Of a stretch of 14,882 nt of DNA, positions 8,359-14,882 are shown one piece after another (positions within the stretch are counted from its first letter, which is position 1; each line of letters starts with the position of its first letter). The DNA comes from Bacillota bacterium (GTDB lineage Bacteria > Bacillota > Clostridia > Clostridiales > Clostridiaceae): the NCBI GenBank assembly GCA_030706065.1, contig JAUZPH010000036.1:1-14882 (forward strand), in the 5' to 3' direction. Both the position numbers and the translations under genes were made by a program. The notes under the pieces were generated by a model, which was given only the letters and a program-made list of their open reading frames with translations, was not told the origin of the DNA and made no database searches.

Positions 8359-8464
8359 TTAATTCCTGACTGCCACTTTTACAGCTTCCAGCAGTCCATG
8401 TTTTTCTATCGGTTTTAAAACGCAGGCAGCTAAAGATAATCATATTCTTCAACGAAATTTCCTC
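8359..8464 (-). pseudogene. Putative remnant of a response-regulator receiver domain
   Basis: Between the kinase and SBP1 a 26-codon stretch (8439-8359) reads, in its own frame, LSLAACVLKPIEKHG followed by LLEAVKVAVRN and a stop. This matches the last strand and helix of CheY-like receiver domains: the conserved Lys-Pro, then a spaced Leu and an EAV..A helix. Just after the kinase stop there is GAGGA (8464-8460) seven bases before a TTG start giving MKNMIIFS, which resembles the first strand of a receiver domain but lies in another frame. I infer a YesN-type regulator gene reduced by internal deletion and frame loss to its two ends. No phosphoacceptor Asp and no AraC DNA-binding domain remain. 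The fragment is short, so chance resemblance is possible. Confidence 0.38.
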
Positions 8465-10246
8465 TTATAAGCTATCTATAATTATTGTTATTACCGTTCC
8501 AATGCCGGGTCTGCTGTAAATTTCAAAGCTGCTGCCTTCGCTGTAATATGCCTTAAGCCTTTCCATTACGTTTTTTACTGCATATCCGCTTCCGCTGGAA
8601 CGGTCAGCATGTCCTGATAATACTTCCTCCAGAACTTCCCTGTTCATTCCCACTCCATCATCAATGATTTTGAAGCATAGCTTGTCATCAAGTATCCTTG
8701 CCCTTATAACAATGGTTCCGTGACTGCGTTTGGGTTCTATGCCATGATTCAAGGCATTCTCAACAAGGGGCTGCAGTAAGGTTTTAATCATCCTGTGATT
8801 GTAAATCTCTTCATCTATATCATAAACAACATCAAACATGTCCTCAAACCTGAATTTCTGAATATTTAAATATGCCTTTACCATATCAATTTCTTCTTTT
8901 GCAGTAATTTCATTTCTACCTTTGCTTAATACCAGCCTGTAAAACTTGGCCAGAGAATTTGATATTTTCTCTATTTCTGTGGATTTTACCTTTCTTGCCG
9001 CCCAGGTTATTGTTGCAAGAGTATTATATAAAAAATGTGGGTTTATCTGGGCTTCAAGAATTCTCAGTTCCGTTTCCTTCTCCATCAGTTGTATCTTATA
9101 TACCGTTTCCACCAAGTCATGTATTCGACTTGTCATATGATTGAAGCTCAAGCCCAATTCCCCAAACTCATCCCTGGACTTGACTTCCACGGAAACATTA
9201 AGATTTCCCTCCCTTACCTGCTTCATAGCCTTCACCAGAGTCTTGATTCTCCTAAGCAGTGCAGAAGTAGTGATATATATGATAATTCCCAGCAGAACGG
9301 AGGAAAAGAGTAACACTGCCACGATTTTTCCAAAGCCCTGCTTTACATCATTGTTAAAATGATTTATAGGAAAGATTCCTACAATATTACAGCCAATTTC
9401 ATCTACAGGAACGGAAATAACTATTGAATTCACACCGTTTATTTCCTGCACCTTGTTAACCCTCTGGTTTACCGAGAAACTCTCGAAGCCTGTACTGGAG
9501 ACACTCTTTTGAAACATATCAGGATTATTATTTGATATTATGGTATTCTTGCTGTCTACAACAAATACACTGCCAAACTTCGTTACAATTGGGTCTCTCA
9601 ACATGTTGAACAGTACGCTTTCTTTCACATCTGTCTCCAGAATCCCCGTTTCCTGATATGTGTCCTTTGAGATAATTCTTCTTGAAAAGGTAAGTACCTG
9701 ATCTGAATCTCCCTTGTCATTCACCCTGTTATAAGAGTTATCCCTATGGGTGCTCGTCCACCCGTCCTGCTGCTTTTTGTTGACCATTAACTCCTTATAA
9801 ACCTGAGGGTCGTTGAATCTGTTTATACTGTTGAAACTGAAGGTCTTCTCGGTAACTATATTGTCAGACATATACAGCCTCATGGAATTTATAATACTGT
9901 TCAGCTTGATAACATGCTCAATGGTGGGTGATATTTCGAACTGATAATCCTTTAACTGCTCAAGGTCATCATCATACCTTATATCTAAAAAATTTTGTAC
10001 ATTGGTGTCAAAGGTTATATTAGCGGAGGCACTCTCGATTAAACTCTGCTTCTGAAGTATGCTCTCCTTAACCTGGAGAATATTCTGCTCCATTACAAGG
10101 CTTGCCTGCTTAATGGAGGTATTGGAGGTCTGAACATATAAATAAATTGCGGTTATTATTATCTGTATAACTAAGATTCCCAAATATGCTGACGCAAATT
10201 TCCAGCTTACATTGAGATTTCTATAAAAGCTTAACAACTTCTTCAT
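8465..10246 (-). CDS. Membrane sensor histidine kinase, YesM type
   Basis: 593-residue two-transmembrane kinase: TM1 about 16-38, an extracellular sensing domain about 39-305, TM2 about 307-328, a HAMP linker about 329-382, a His_kinase (PF06580-type) segment with phosphoacceptor His404 in EAQINPHFLYNTL, and a GHKL ATPase with N-box PLVENALNHG (493-502), G1 box DDGVGM (529-534) and a glycine loop near 552-559. Such kinases normally pair with an AraC-type regulator encoded next door and activate sugar-transport and glycosidase genes. Here the next gene is a solute-binding protein, and only a possible regulator remnant lies between. The large outer domain could contact lipidated SBP1. The ATG is preceded by GGTG five bases upstream and by GGAG further off. 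It is transcribed divergently from the permease operon. Confidence 0.93.
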   Translation of the reverse strand: MKKLLSFYRNLNVSWKFASAYLGILVIQIIITAIYLYVQTSNTSIKQASLVMEQNILQVKESILQKQSLIESASANITFDTNVQNFLDIRYDDDLEQLKDYQFEISPTIEHVIKLNSIINSMRLYMSDNIVTEKTFSFNSINRFNDPQVYKELMVNKKQQDGWTSTHRDNSYNRVNDKGDSDQVLTFSRRIISKDTYQETGILETDVKESVLFNMLRDPIVTKFGSVFVVDSKNTIISNNNPDMFQKSVSSTGFESFSVNQRVNKVQEINGVNSIVISVPVDEIGCNIVGIFPINHFNNDVKQGFGKIVAVLLFSSVLLGIIIYITTSALLRRIKTLVKAMKQVREGNLNVSVEVKSRDEFGELGLSFNHMTSRIHDLVETVYKIQLMEKETELRILEAQINPHFLYNTLATITWAARKVKSTEIEKISNSLAKFYRLVLSKGRNEITAKEEIDMVKAYLNIQKFRFEDMFDVVYDIDEEIYNHRMIKTLLQPLVENALNHGIEPKRSHGTIVIRARILDDKLCFKIIDDGVGMNREVLEEVLSGHADRSSGSGYAVKNVMERLKAYYSEGSSFEIYSRPGIGTVITIIIDSL

Positions 10247-10281
10247 TTTATCACCGTCTCCGTTGTCTATTATATGTAACC

Positions 10282-10310
10282 ATTTTCACTGCTTATGATG
10301 TAAATGTCAA
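10282..10310 (-). promoter_or_regulatory. Candidate promoter of the kinase-SBP1 unit
   Basis: On the minus strand a perfect TTGACA (10310-10305) is followed 17 bases later by GAAAAT (10287-10282), four of six matches to the -10 consensus. It would give a leader of about 30 nt to the kinase ATG. A better -10 by sequence, TATAAT at 10274-10269, lacks a suitably spaced -35. Confidence 0.45.
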
Positions 10311-10383
10311 GTCATTCTGCCATTCGAAAAGAAAATGTATAAAAAGTATATGAATTTATGTCTAATAATAATAATGTATCCTA

Positions 10384-10397
10384 TGGAAACGTTATGA
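10384..10397 (+). promoter_or_regulatory. cre-like operator (CcpA or LacI-family site)
   Basis: TGGAAACGTTATGA matches the catabolite-response consensus TGNAANCGNTNNCA at every fixed position but one (G for C near the end), and the flanking bases are A/T as in good sites. It lies in the divergent region, 160 bp before the permease start and 137 bp before the kinase start, so one protein could affect both transcripts. A dedicated LacI-family repressor would recognise a similar sequence, and the data cannot tell the two apart. Confidence 0.5.
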
Positions 10398-10412
10398 TAA
10401 TATCTTAAATAC

Positions 10413-10438
10413 CGACATAGCCTACAGACTTTCGACAT
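10413..10438 (+). repeat. Direct repeat CGACAT, 20 bp apart
   Basis: CGACAT at 10413-10418 recurs at 10433-10438, two helical turns away. Direct half-sites at this spacing are typical of AraC-family response regulators. The right copy overlaps the candidate -35 of the permease promoter and is followed by a loose dyad, GACA-TTCTAG-TGTC (10435-10448). Six bases is short, so this is only suggestive. Confidence 0.35.
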
Positions 10439-10460
10439 TCTAGTGTCAGAAATATATGTT
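10432..10460 (+). promoter_or_regulatory. Candidate promoter of the permease operon
   Basis: TCGACA (10432-10437; five of six to the -35 consensus), a 17-bp spacer and TATGTT (10455-10460; four of six to the -10). The start would be near 10467, leaving about 90 nt before the first permease, including the leader ORF. A weak promoter fits activator control. The rest of the 310-bp divergent gap (10247-10556) shows only the sites listed here. Confidence 0.35.
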
Positions 10461-10506
10461 TCAGATTGATAGGCTGGTCTTAAGGTCTATTCCAATGAGG
10501 AGGTGG

Positions 10507-10560
10507 ATGATGATTTTCTCTATAACACCAAAATTTAACAGGTGGTGGTTGCTAAAATGA
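10507..10560 (+). CDS. Possible 17-residue leader peptide overlapping the permease start
   Basis: A near-ideal AGGAGGTG (10498-10505) precedes two adjacent ATG codons (10507 and 10510; the second has the better spacing). They open a frame reading MMIFSITPKFNRWWLLK that ends at TGA 10558-10560, inside the ATG of the permease gene (ATGA overlap). The permease's own ribosome binding site lies within the Arg-Trp-Trp codons. This layout is classic for translational coupling: ribosomes finishing the leader would restart on the permease. The frame differs from that of the permease, so it is not an N-terminal extension. No known peptide family is recognised, and no expression evidence is available from sequence. 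Confidence 0.45.
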   Translation: MMIFSITPKFNRWWLLK

Positions 10561-12041
10561 CTGAAGCTAAATTCGAAAAGGCCAATCTAAGGTCAGAAAG
10601 TCAATTACAAAAAACAAGTGCCCGGATGCTTCTATTACGCGTAGTGGTGATTCTGCTTGTAATCGCAATAGTTATTCCTGCGCTGAACCCTGCAAGGGTA
10701 AGTGGTCTCATTGATAAAAATGCTGCTTTCTTTACTATGGCAATATCCTACAAGTCACTGACTGCCGGCTTTATACGAGCGGTTAACAGAGGATGGGTTG
10801 AAAGCAGTACACTGCTTAATATCTACCTTGCCTCGCTCTTAAGTTTTCTCTGCATAATCGTAGTGGCAGCAGGATGTTGTATGACCTTGGGTAAAAGGCG
10901 TCTGCAAAAGCTGGGCACTCTCGTAATTACTGTCGGCAGTGCTGTAGGAATACTTGCCCTGCTGCTTTTGATGCCGGCATACAACGCTCTTTCAGGAAGT
11001 ACAAAACTATCTACTGTTCAGCCTATGCTCCCTACGGGATTTTGGTTTTTTATTGTTTTGTTTGTTGTATGTGGAGTATTTGGCTTTGCCAATATGAAGA
11101 TGATTCCTAAACCAGTCGAGTTGGACAAGTACGAGATGGAGGCAAAGTATAAGCTGTTCCTAATGATTCTGCCCTTTGCAATTCTCTGCTTCACATTCTC
11201 ATACCTGCCGCTTTGGGGTTGGCGTTATTCCTTCTTTGACTATAAACCAGGCCTGGCGCTAAGCTTCGATAATTTCGTAGGCTTCAAGTGGTTTACATTT
11301 CTGTTCAGAAATGCAGCCAGCAGAGAAGATATTGCAAGAGTTATGACAAATACTCTGGCTATGAGCGGAATCGGTATTGTAACCTCCTTCCTGCCAATGG
11401 CCTTCGCAATTTGTCTTACAGAAATCAAATCCGGCAGGTTCAGAAAGCTGATTCAGATTGTTACAACCATACCTAATTTCATCAGCTGGGTTCTGGTTTT
11501 CAGTTTTGCCTTTGCATTATTCTCAACAGATGGTTTCATTAACTCCGTTTTGATTGATTTAGGCTTGATTAAAACAGGAAGCAATTATTTAATGAGCGGT
11601 TCTCACGTATGGCTTAAAATGTGGGCATTGGGTACCTGGAAAGGCCTTGGATGGGGTGCCATTATATACATTGCCGGTATCTCCAGCATTGACCAGCAGC
11701 TCTATGAGGCAGCTACCGTAGATGGTGCAGGAAGGTTTAAGAGGATATGGCATATCACAGTGCCGGGGTTGATGCCTACCTTCTATGTACTGCTTCTTCT
11801 GTCAATTGCCGGTATTCTTTCAAACGGAATGGATCAATACTATGTATTTAGAAATTCTTCCAATCAAAATCCCATTGAGGTCCTGGATTTATATGTTTAT
11901 CTATTAGGCCTTGGCGGTAATGGTTCCGGAAACATACCACTTGCGACTGTGGTCGGTATGATGAAATCTATTATTAGTATCTCATTATTAATGGGTGCAA
12001 ACAGGGTTTCCAGACTCTTACGCGGCCAGAGTATTGTATAG
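10557..12041 (+). CDS. Sugar ABC transporter permease, LplB/UgpA type, with four-helix N-terminal extension
   Basis: Inner-membrane subunit of a carbohydrate importer; it forms the channel with the next permease. The MetI-like domain occupies about residues 195-494, beginning KYKLFLMILPFAILCF and carrying the ATPase-contact EAA loop EAATVDGAGRFKRIWHITVP (384-403). Typical LplB proteins have about 300 residues; this one has 494. The extra part (about 1-190) contains four further hydrophobic segments, near 27-43, 86-107, 120-141 and 161-178, with no recognised domain. ATG 10557 is chosen over in-frame GTG codons at 10542 and 10545 because AGGTGGTGG (10540-10548) sits eight bases before it. The start overlaps the leader ORF stop. 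An ATPase gene is absent, so a shared MsmX-type ATPase is presumed. The imported sugar is inferred from the nearby GH95, GH31 and GH3 genes. Confidence 0.92.
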   Translation: MTEAKFEKANLRSESQLQKTSARMLLLRVVVILLVIAIVIPALNPARVSGLIDKNAAFFTMAISYKSLTAGFIRAVNRGWVESSTLLNIYLASLLSFLCIIVVAAGCCMTLGKRRLQKLGTLVITVGSAVGILALLLLMPAYNALSGSTKLSTVQPMLPTGFWFFIVLFVVCGVFGFANMKMIPKPVELDKYEMEAKYKLFLMILPFAILCFTFSYLPLWGWRYSFFDYKPGLALSFDNFVGFKWFTFLFRNAASREDIARVMTNTLAMSGIGIVTSFLPMAFAICLTEIKSGRFRKLIQIVTTIPNFISWVLVFSFAFALFSTDGFINSVLIDLGLIKTGSNYLMSGSHVWLKMWALGTWKGLGWGAIIYIAGISSIDQQLYEAATVDGAGRFKRIWHITVPGLMPTFYVLLLLSIAGILSNGMDQYYVFRNSSNQNPIEVLDLYVYLLGLGGNGSGNIPLATVVGMMKSIISISLLMGANRVSRLLRGQSIV

Positions 12042-12052
12042 GAGGTATACGG

Positions 12053-13036
12053 ATGAGTACAGCTAAAACAAATAATCCAATTATTGAGCAGTCCCAATCA
12101 GCAATTCTTCCTGCAGGAAAGCCCAGAAAAAAAAGACGCAGAACCGAGAAGACTGTTATTGATAGAATATTTGACTTTTTTAACTATTTCTTTTTCTTAT
12201 TATTTGGTTTGCTCTGTCTTTTTCCCTTCTATTATCTGTTTATAAATACCATCAGCGACAATGAGCTGGTAAGAACGGGACAGATCAAATGGTTTCCAAG
12301 GGGAATTCACCTCAGCAACTATCTATCGCTGCTTCATGTAAATGATCTCGGAACTTCTACAATGATTTCTATTGCAAGAACCGTACTGGGAACCTTGACA
12401 ATGGTTTTGGCATCTGCTTTTGTCGGTTATCTGGTTACAAAGCAAAAAATGTGGGGCCGCAGATTTATATACCGCTTTATAGTAATCACAATGTATTTTA
12501 ATGCCGGCCTGATACCTTGGTATTTGAATATGTCCATGCTTGGCTTGACCAACAACTTTTGGGGATATATTATACCAGGCATCGTTGCACCCTTTAATAT
12601 CATACTTGTAAAGACCTACATTGAATCTATTCCCCAGGACCTGGAGGAAAGTGCTGAAATAGACGGCGCAGGTTACTTCACAATATTCTGGCGTATTATC
12701 CTTCCGCTCAGCAAGCCAATTCTGGCTACAATCGCCATCTTTGGTGCAGTGGGCAACTGGAACAGCTTTATAGATTCTATGATTCTGATGTCAGCAAAAC
12801 CGGCACTTTATACTCTTCAGTACCGTCTCTATATTTATCTGACCGGTACATCGGATCTGGCCTCACTGATGAGCTCAGGAGGTACGGTTTCACAAAGCGC
12901 ATTAAATGCAGCTCTGAATATGAGAACAATAAGGCTTACAGTAGCCATGGTTACTATTCTTCCAATTATTCTGGTATATCCGTTTATGCAGCGCTTCTTT
13001 GAAAAAGGAATTATGATTGGTGCTGTTAAAGGCTAA
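12053..13036 (+). CDS. Sugar ABC transporter permease, YtcP/LplC (MalG-like) type
   Basis: Second channel subunit of the importer, 327 residues. A basic cytoplasmic N-terminus (KPRKKRRR, about 23-30) precedes six hydrophobic segments, near 43-64, 104-125, 138-157, 168-190, 222-240 and 296-315. The EAA loop is EESAEIDGAGYFTIFWRIIL (198-217), the site that contacts the ATPase. The C-terminus, EKGIMIGAVKG, is the usual ending of this family. The ribosome binding site GGAGG overlaps the stop codon of the preceding permease and lies seven bases before the ATG, so the two are cotranscribed and probably translated in balance. The SBP2 gene follows after a 152-bp gap with hairpins. Confidence 0.95.
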   Translation: MSTAKTNNPIIEQSQSAILPAGKPRKKRRRTEKTVIDRIFDFFNYFFFLLFGLLCLFPFYYLFINTISDNELVRTGQIKWFPRGIHLSNYLSLLHVNDLGTSTMISIARTVLGTLTMVLASAFVGYLVTKQKMWGRRFIYRFIVITMYFNAGLIPWYLNMSMLGLTNNFWGYIIPGIVAPFNIILVKTYIESIPQDLEESAEIDGAGYFTIFWRIILPLSKPILATIAIFGAVGNWNSFIDSMILMSAKPALYTLQYRLYIYLTGTSDLASLMSSGGTVSQSALNAALNMRTIRLTVAMVTILPIILVYPFMQRFFEKGIMIGAVKG

Positions 13037-13077
13037 GAAAGAACTGTCATAAAGATGAATTTTTCAAAAGCCCTATG

Positions 13078-13100
13078 TGTCAAACCCATGAGATTTGATA
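13078..13100 (+). repeat. Hairpin 1 between permease and SBP2
   Basis: TGTCAAA (13078-13084) and TTTGATA (13094-13100) can form seven pairs, one a G.U, around a 9-nt loop. No T-run follows, so termination is unlikely. It may mark an mRNA processing or end-protection point that lets SBP2 message outlast the permease message. Confidence 0.35.
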
Positions 13101-13139
13101 GCTGCCCAAAAAATTTTAATACCACAAATACAGTAAAGG

Positions 13140-13159
13140 TAAGATAAATTTATATCTTA
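13140..13159 (+). repeat. AT-rich palindrome shortly before SBP2
   Basis: TAAGATA (13140-13146) and TATCTTA (13153-13159) are perfect 7-nt arms around AATTTA. It sits 29 bp before the SBP2 ATG. As RNA it would be a weak 5' hairpin; as DNA it could be an operator. A TATACT at 13158-13163 overlaps it but has no convincing -35. Confidence 0.4.
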
Positions 13160-13188
13160 TACTATATATCTAAGGGGGAAGAAATAAA

Positions 13189-14882
13189 ATGAATAAATGG
13201 ACTAAAGTTCTAAGCATTGTTACGGCTTGTGCTATGGTATTTACACTAGCCGGATGTAAAAAGTCAGCAACATCACCTGCAGCAACATCCGAATCTGGCA
13301 AAGCTGCTTCAAGTTCCAGAGAAGGTGATATAAAGAGTATCATTCCAAAGGACACCGTTACTCTCACTGTTTACTCACAGCTGGCGAACTTCCAGGGTGA
13401 ACAGGGCGGCTGGTTTGCAAAGGTTTTAAAGGACAAGTTTAATGTCAAGTTGAACATCATCAAGTCAGGTGACGGAGTTTTCGCTACAAGAATGGAATCC
13501 GGCAACCTGGGAGATATAGTGGTTTTCGGTAATGACGCAGACGATTATAAAAACGCTATTAAGGGAAACGCACTCCTTGATTGGAATAAGGAAGATTTAC
13601 TTAAGGAATTCGGCCCTTATGTCCAGCAGAATATGCAGGCGGCCCTGGATAAAAACAAATCAATTTCAGGCGGCACTGTATACGGCTTTGGTCATGATGT
13701 AGGAACAAGTGCTACAGATCACTCAGCTTCCTTCTACAGACCGGATCTCAGATATGATTTATATGCAAAGCTTGGATATCCACAGATAAATACACTAGAG
13801 GACTTTATACCGGTTCTGCAGCAAATGCAGCAGCTTCAACCTACTTCCGATACAGGTAAAAAGACCTACGGCGTATCCCTGTTCAAAGACTGGGATGGAA
13901 ATATGGTTATGTTTGCAAAATCAACAGCTGCATTGTACGGCTGGGATGAGTTCGGATTTGGCTTATATAATGTAAATACCGGCGAATACCAGGACTCTCT
14001 TAAATCCGGCGGAATGTATATAAGAATGTTAAAATTCTATAATGCACTTTACCAGAAGGGCTTGCTGGATCCAGACTCAATGACTCAGACCTATGACGAT
14101 ATGTCAGAAGACTACAAGACCGGCGGGGCATTCTTTAACATATTCGACTGGATGGGCAGCGGACTCTATAACACCAAGGAACATTTGGACGCAGGCAAGG
14201 CTATGCTTCCTGTAGTAGCAAAAGATCAGCAGAACGTAACCTATGGATTGAATATGAATGGTGGAAACCGTGTTTGGACTATTGGTGCAAAAACTCAGTA
14301 CCCTGAACTCTGTATGGCAATTATCAACTGGTTAAGCACTCCTGAAGGAACCATGACTTCCTTCTATGGACCAAAGGGTGTAAACTGGGATTATGATAAA
14401 GACGGAAAACCTGTGTTAACAACTCTTGGTGAAGCTTGCCAGTCCAACGGTGATACTGAAATGACCGGTGGCTACAGTGGAAAATATGTTGATGGACAAA
14501 ATAAGATGAACAACACAACCTGGGCAGTTGATGCAAAGAATCCGGATGCTAAAAATGGCGACACTTACAACTATAAATTCTGGGAGACCAGACAATCCTT
14601 ACCGGTCTCTACTGTTGAGCAGGATTGGAAGACAAAGACCGGTGCACCTAACCTTAACAAGTACCTGGAGACAAACAAGCAGATGGCTATTTCTCTTGGA
14701 ACAACTTATTCGGCATCTCCTATGAGCAATGAACTGACTACAATCTGGAATCAGGTAAAACAGACAATTACAAGCTATTCCTGGAAGGCAATCTATGCTA
14801 AATCCGATGCTGAATTTGATTCAATCGTAAAAGAAATGACTGATAAGGCTAATTCCTATGGATACGATAAATGCGTACAATA
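13189..14882 (+). CDS. Sugar ABC transporter solute-binding lipoprotein (SBP2), C-terminus beyond the right edge
   Basis: Substrate-binding subunit for the two preceding permeases. The frame stays open from ATG 13189 to the window end, giving 564 residues; alignment by eye with SBP1 suggests only about 10-20 residues are missing. The signal sequence ends in the lipobox LAGC with Cys23, followed by a Ser/Ala/Thr-rich tether (about 26-44). Landmarks shared with SBP1 are WFAKVLKDKF (75-84), GDIVVFGND (108-116), LLDW, TYGVSLFKDWDGN, STPEGTMTSFYGPKG and the C-terminal YSWKAIYAKSD. It is read after GGGGG at 13174-13178, ten bases before the ATG. It lies with the permeases and so is the likelier transport component, with SBP1 the likelier sensor. 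Ligand by context is xyloglucan-type oligosaccharide; nothing in the sequence alone proves it. Confidence 0.93.
   Translation, partial: MNKWTKVLSIVTACAMVFTLAGCKKSATSPAATSESGKAASSSREGDIKSIIPKDTVTLTVYSQLANFQGEQGGWFAKVLKDKFNVKLNIIKSGDGVFATRMESGNLGDIVVFGNDADDYKNAIKGNALLDWNKEDLLKEFGPYVQQNMQAALDKNKSISGGTVYGFGHDVGTSATDHSASFYRPDLRYDLYAKLGYPQINTLEDFIPVLQQMQQLQPTSDTGKKTYGVSLFKDWDGNMVMFAKSTAALYGWDEFGFGLYNVNTGEYQDSLKSGGMYIRMLKFYNALYQKGLLDPDSMTQTYDDMSEDYKTGGAFFNIFDWMGSGLYNTKEHLDAGKAMLPVVAKDQQNVTYGLNMNGGNRVWTIGAKTQYPELCMAIINWLSTPEGTMTSFYGPKGVNWDYDKDGKPVLTTLGEACQSNGDTEMTGGYSGKYVDGQNKMNNTTWAVDAKNPDAKNGDTYNYKFWETRQSLPVSTVEQDWKTKTGAPNLNKYLETNKQMAISLGTTYSASPMSNELTTIWNQVKQTITSYSWKAIYAKSDAEFDSIVKEMTDKANSYGYDKCVQ

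Noticed and set aside
10269..10274. Perfect TATAAT on the minus strand before the kinase
   Set aside because: No -35 at 16-18 bp, and the leader would be about 17-20 nt; TTGACA with GAAAAT is the better pair, although this one cannot be excluded.
10542..10556. GTG starts for the first permease
   Set aside because: They lie inside the AGGTGGTGG ribosome binding site of the ATG at 10557.

Overview
The window looks like accessory carbohydrate-use DNA from an anaerobic, plant-fibre-degrading Clostridia (Ruminiclostridium/Lachnoclostridium type). The grounds are strong AGGAGG-type ribosome binding sites, moderate G+C with AT-rich gaps, lipoprotein solute-binding proteins with LplB/YtcP-type permeases, and a YesM-type sensor kinase. 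The species cannot be named from the sequence.

Minus strand (read right to left from 10246): a YesM-type histidine kinase; a 135-bp gap holding what looks like a decayed piece of a response-regulator receiver domain; a lipoprotein sugar-binding protein (SBP1); a 269-bp gap with a long inverted repeat; then three cytoplasmic glycosidases, GH95 (alpha-L-fucosidase or alpha-L-galactosidase), GH31 (YicI-type alpha-xylosidase) and GH3 (beta-glucosidase, cut by the left edge). Plus strand (from about 10400): a regulatory region with a cre-like site, a possible 17-codon leader peptide overlapping the first permease start, two ABC permeases (the first with an unusual four-helix N-terminal extension), and a second sugar-binding lipoprotein (SBP2, cut by the right edge) that is a clear paralogue of SBP1.

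The enzyme set fits stepwise cytoplasmic dismantling of imported xyloglucan oligosaccharides: GH95 removes terminal L-fucose or L-galactose, GH31 removes alpha-1,6-xylose, and GH3 trims the glucose backbone. SBP2 and the two permeases would be the importer. The kinase and SBP1 would be a ligand-sensing pair. No ATPase (probably a shared MsmX-type subunit), no beta-galactosidase, no secreted endo-xyloglucanase and no intact response regulator is present in the window.

The less ordinary points are the orphaned kinase beside a putative response-regulator relic, the duplicated SBP split between sensing and transport, the extended permease with a coupled leader ORF, and a set of inverted repeats placed between operon members. 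No tRNA, rRNA, CRISPR array, transposase or phage gene was seen.
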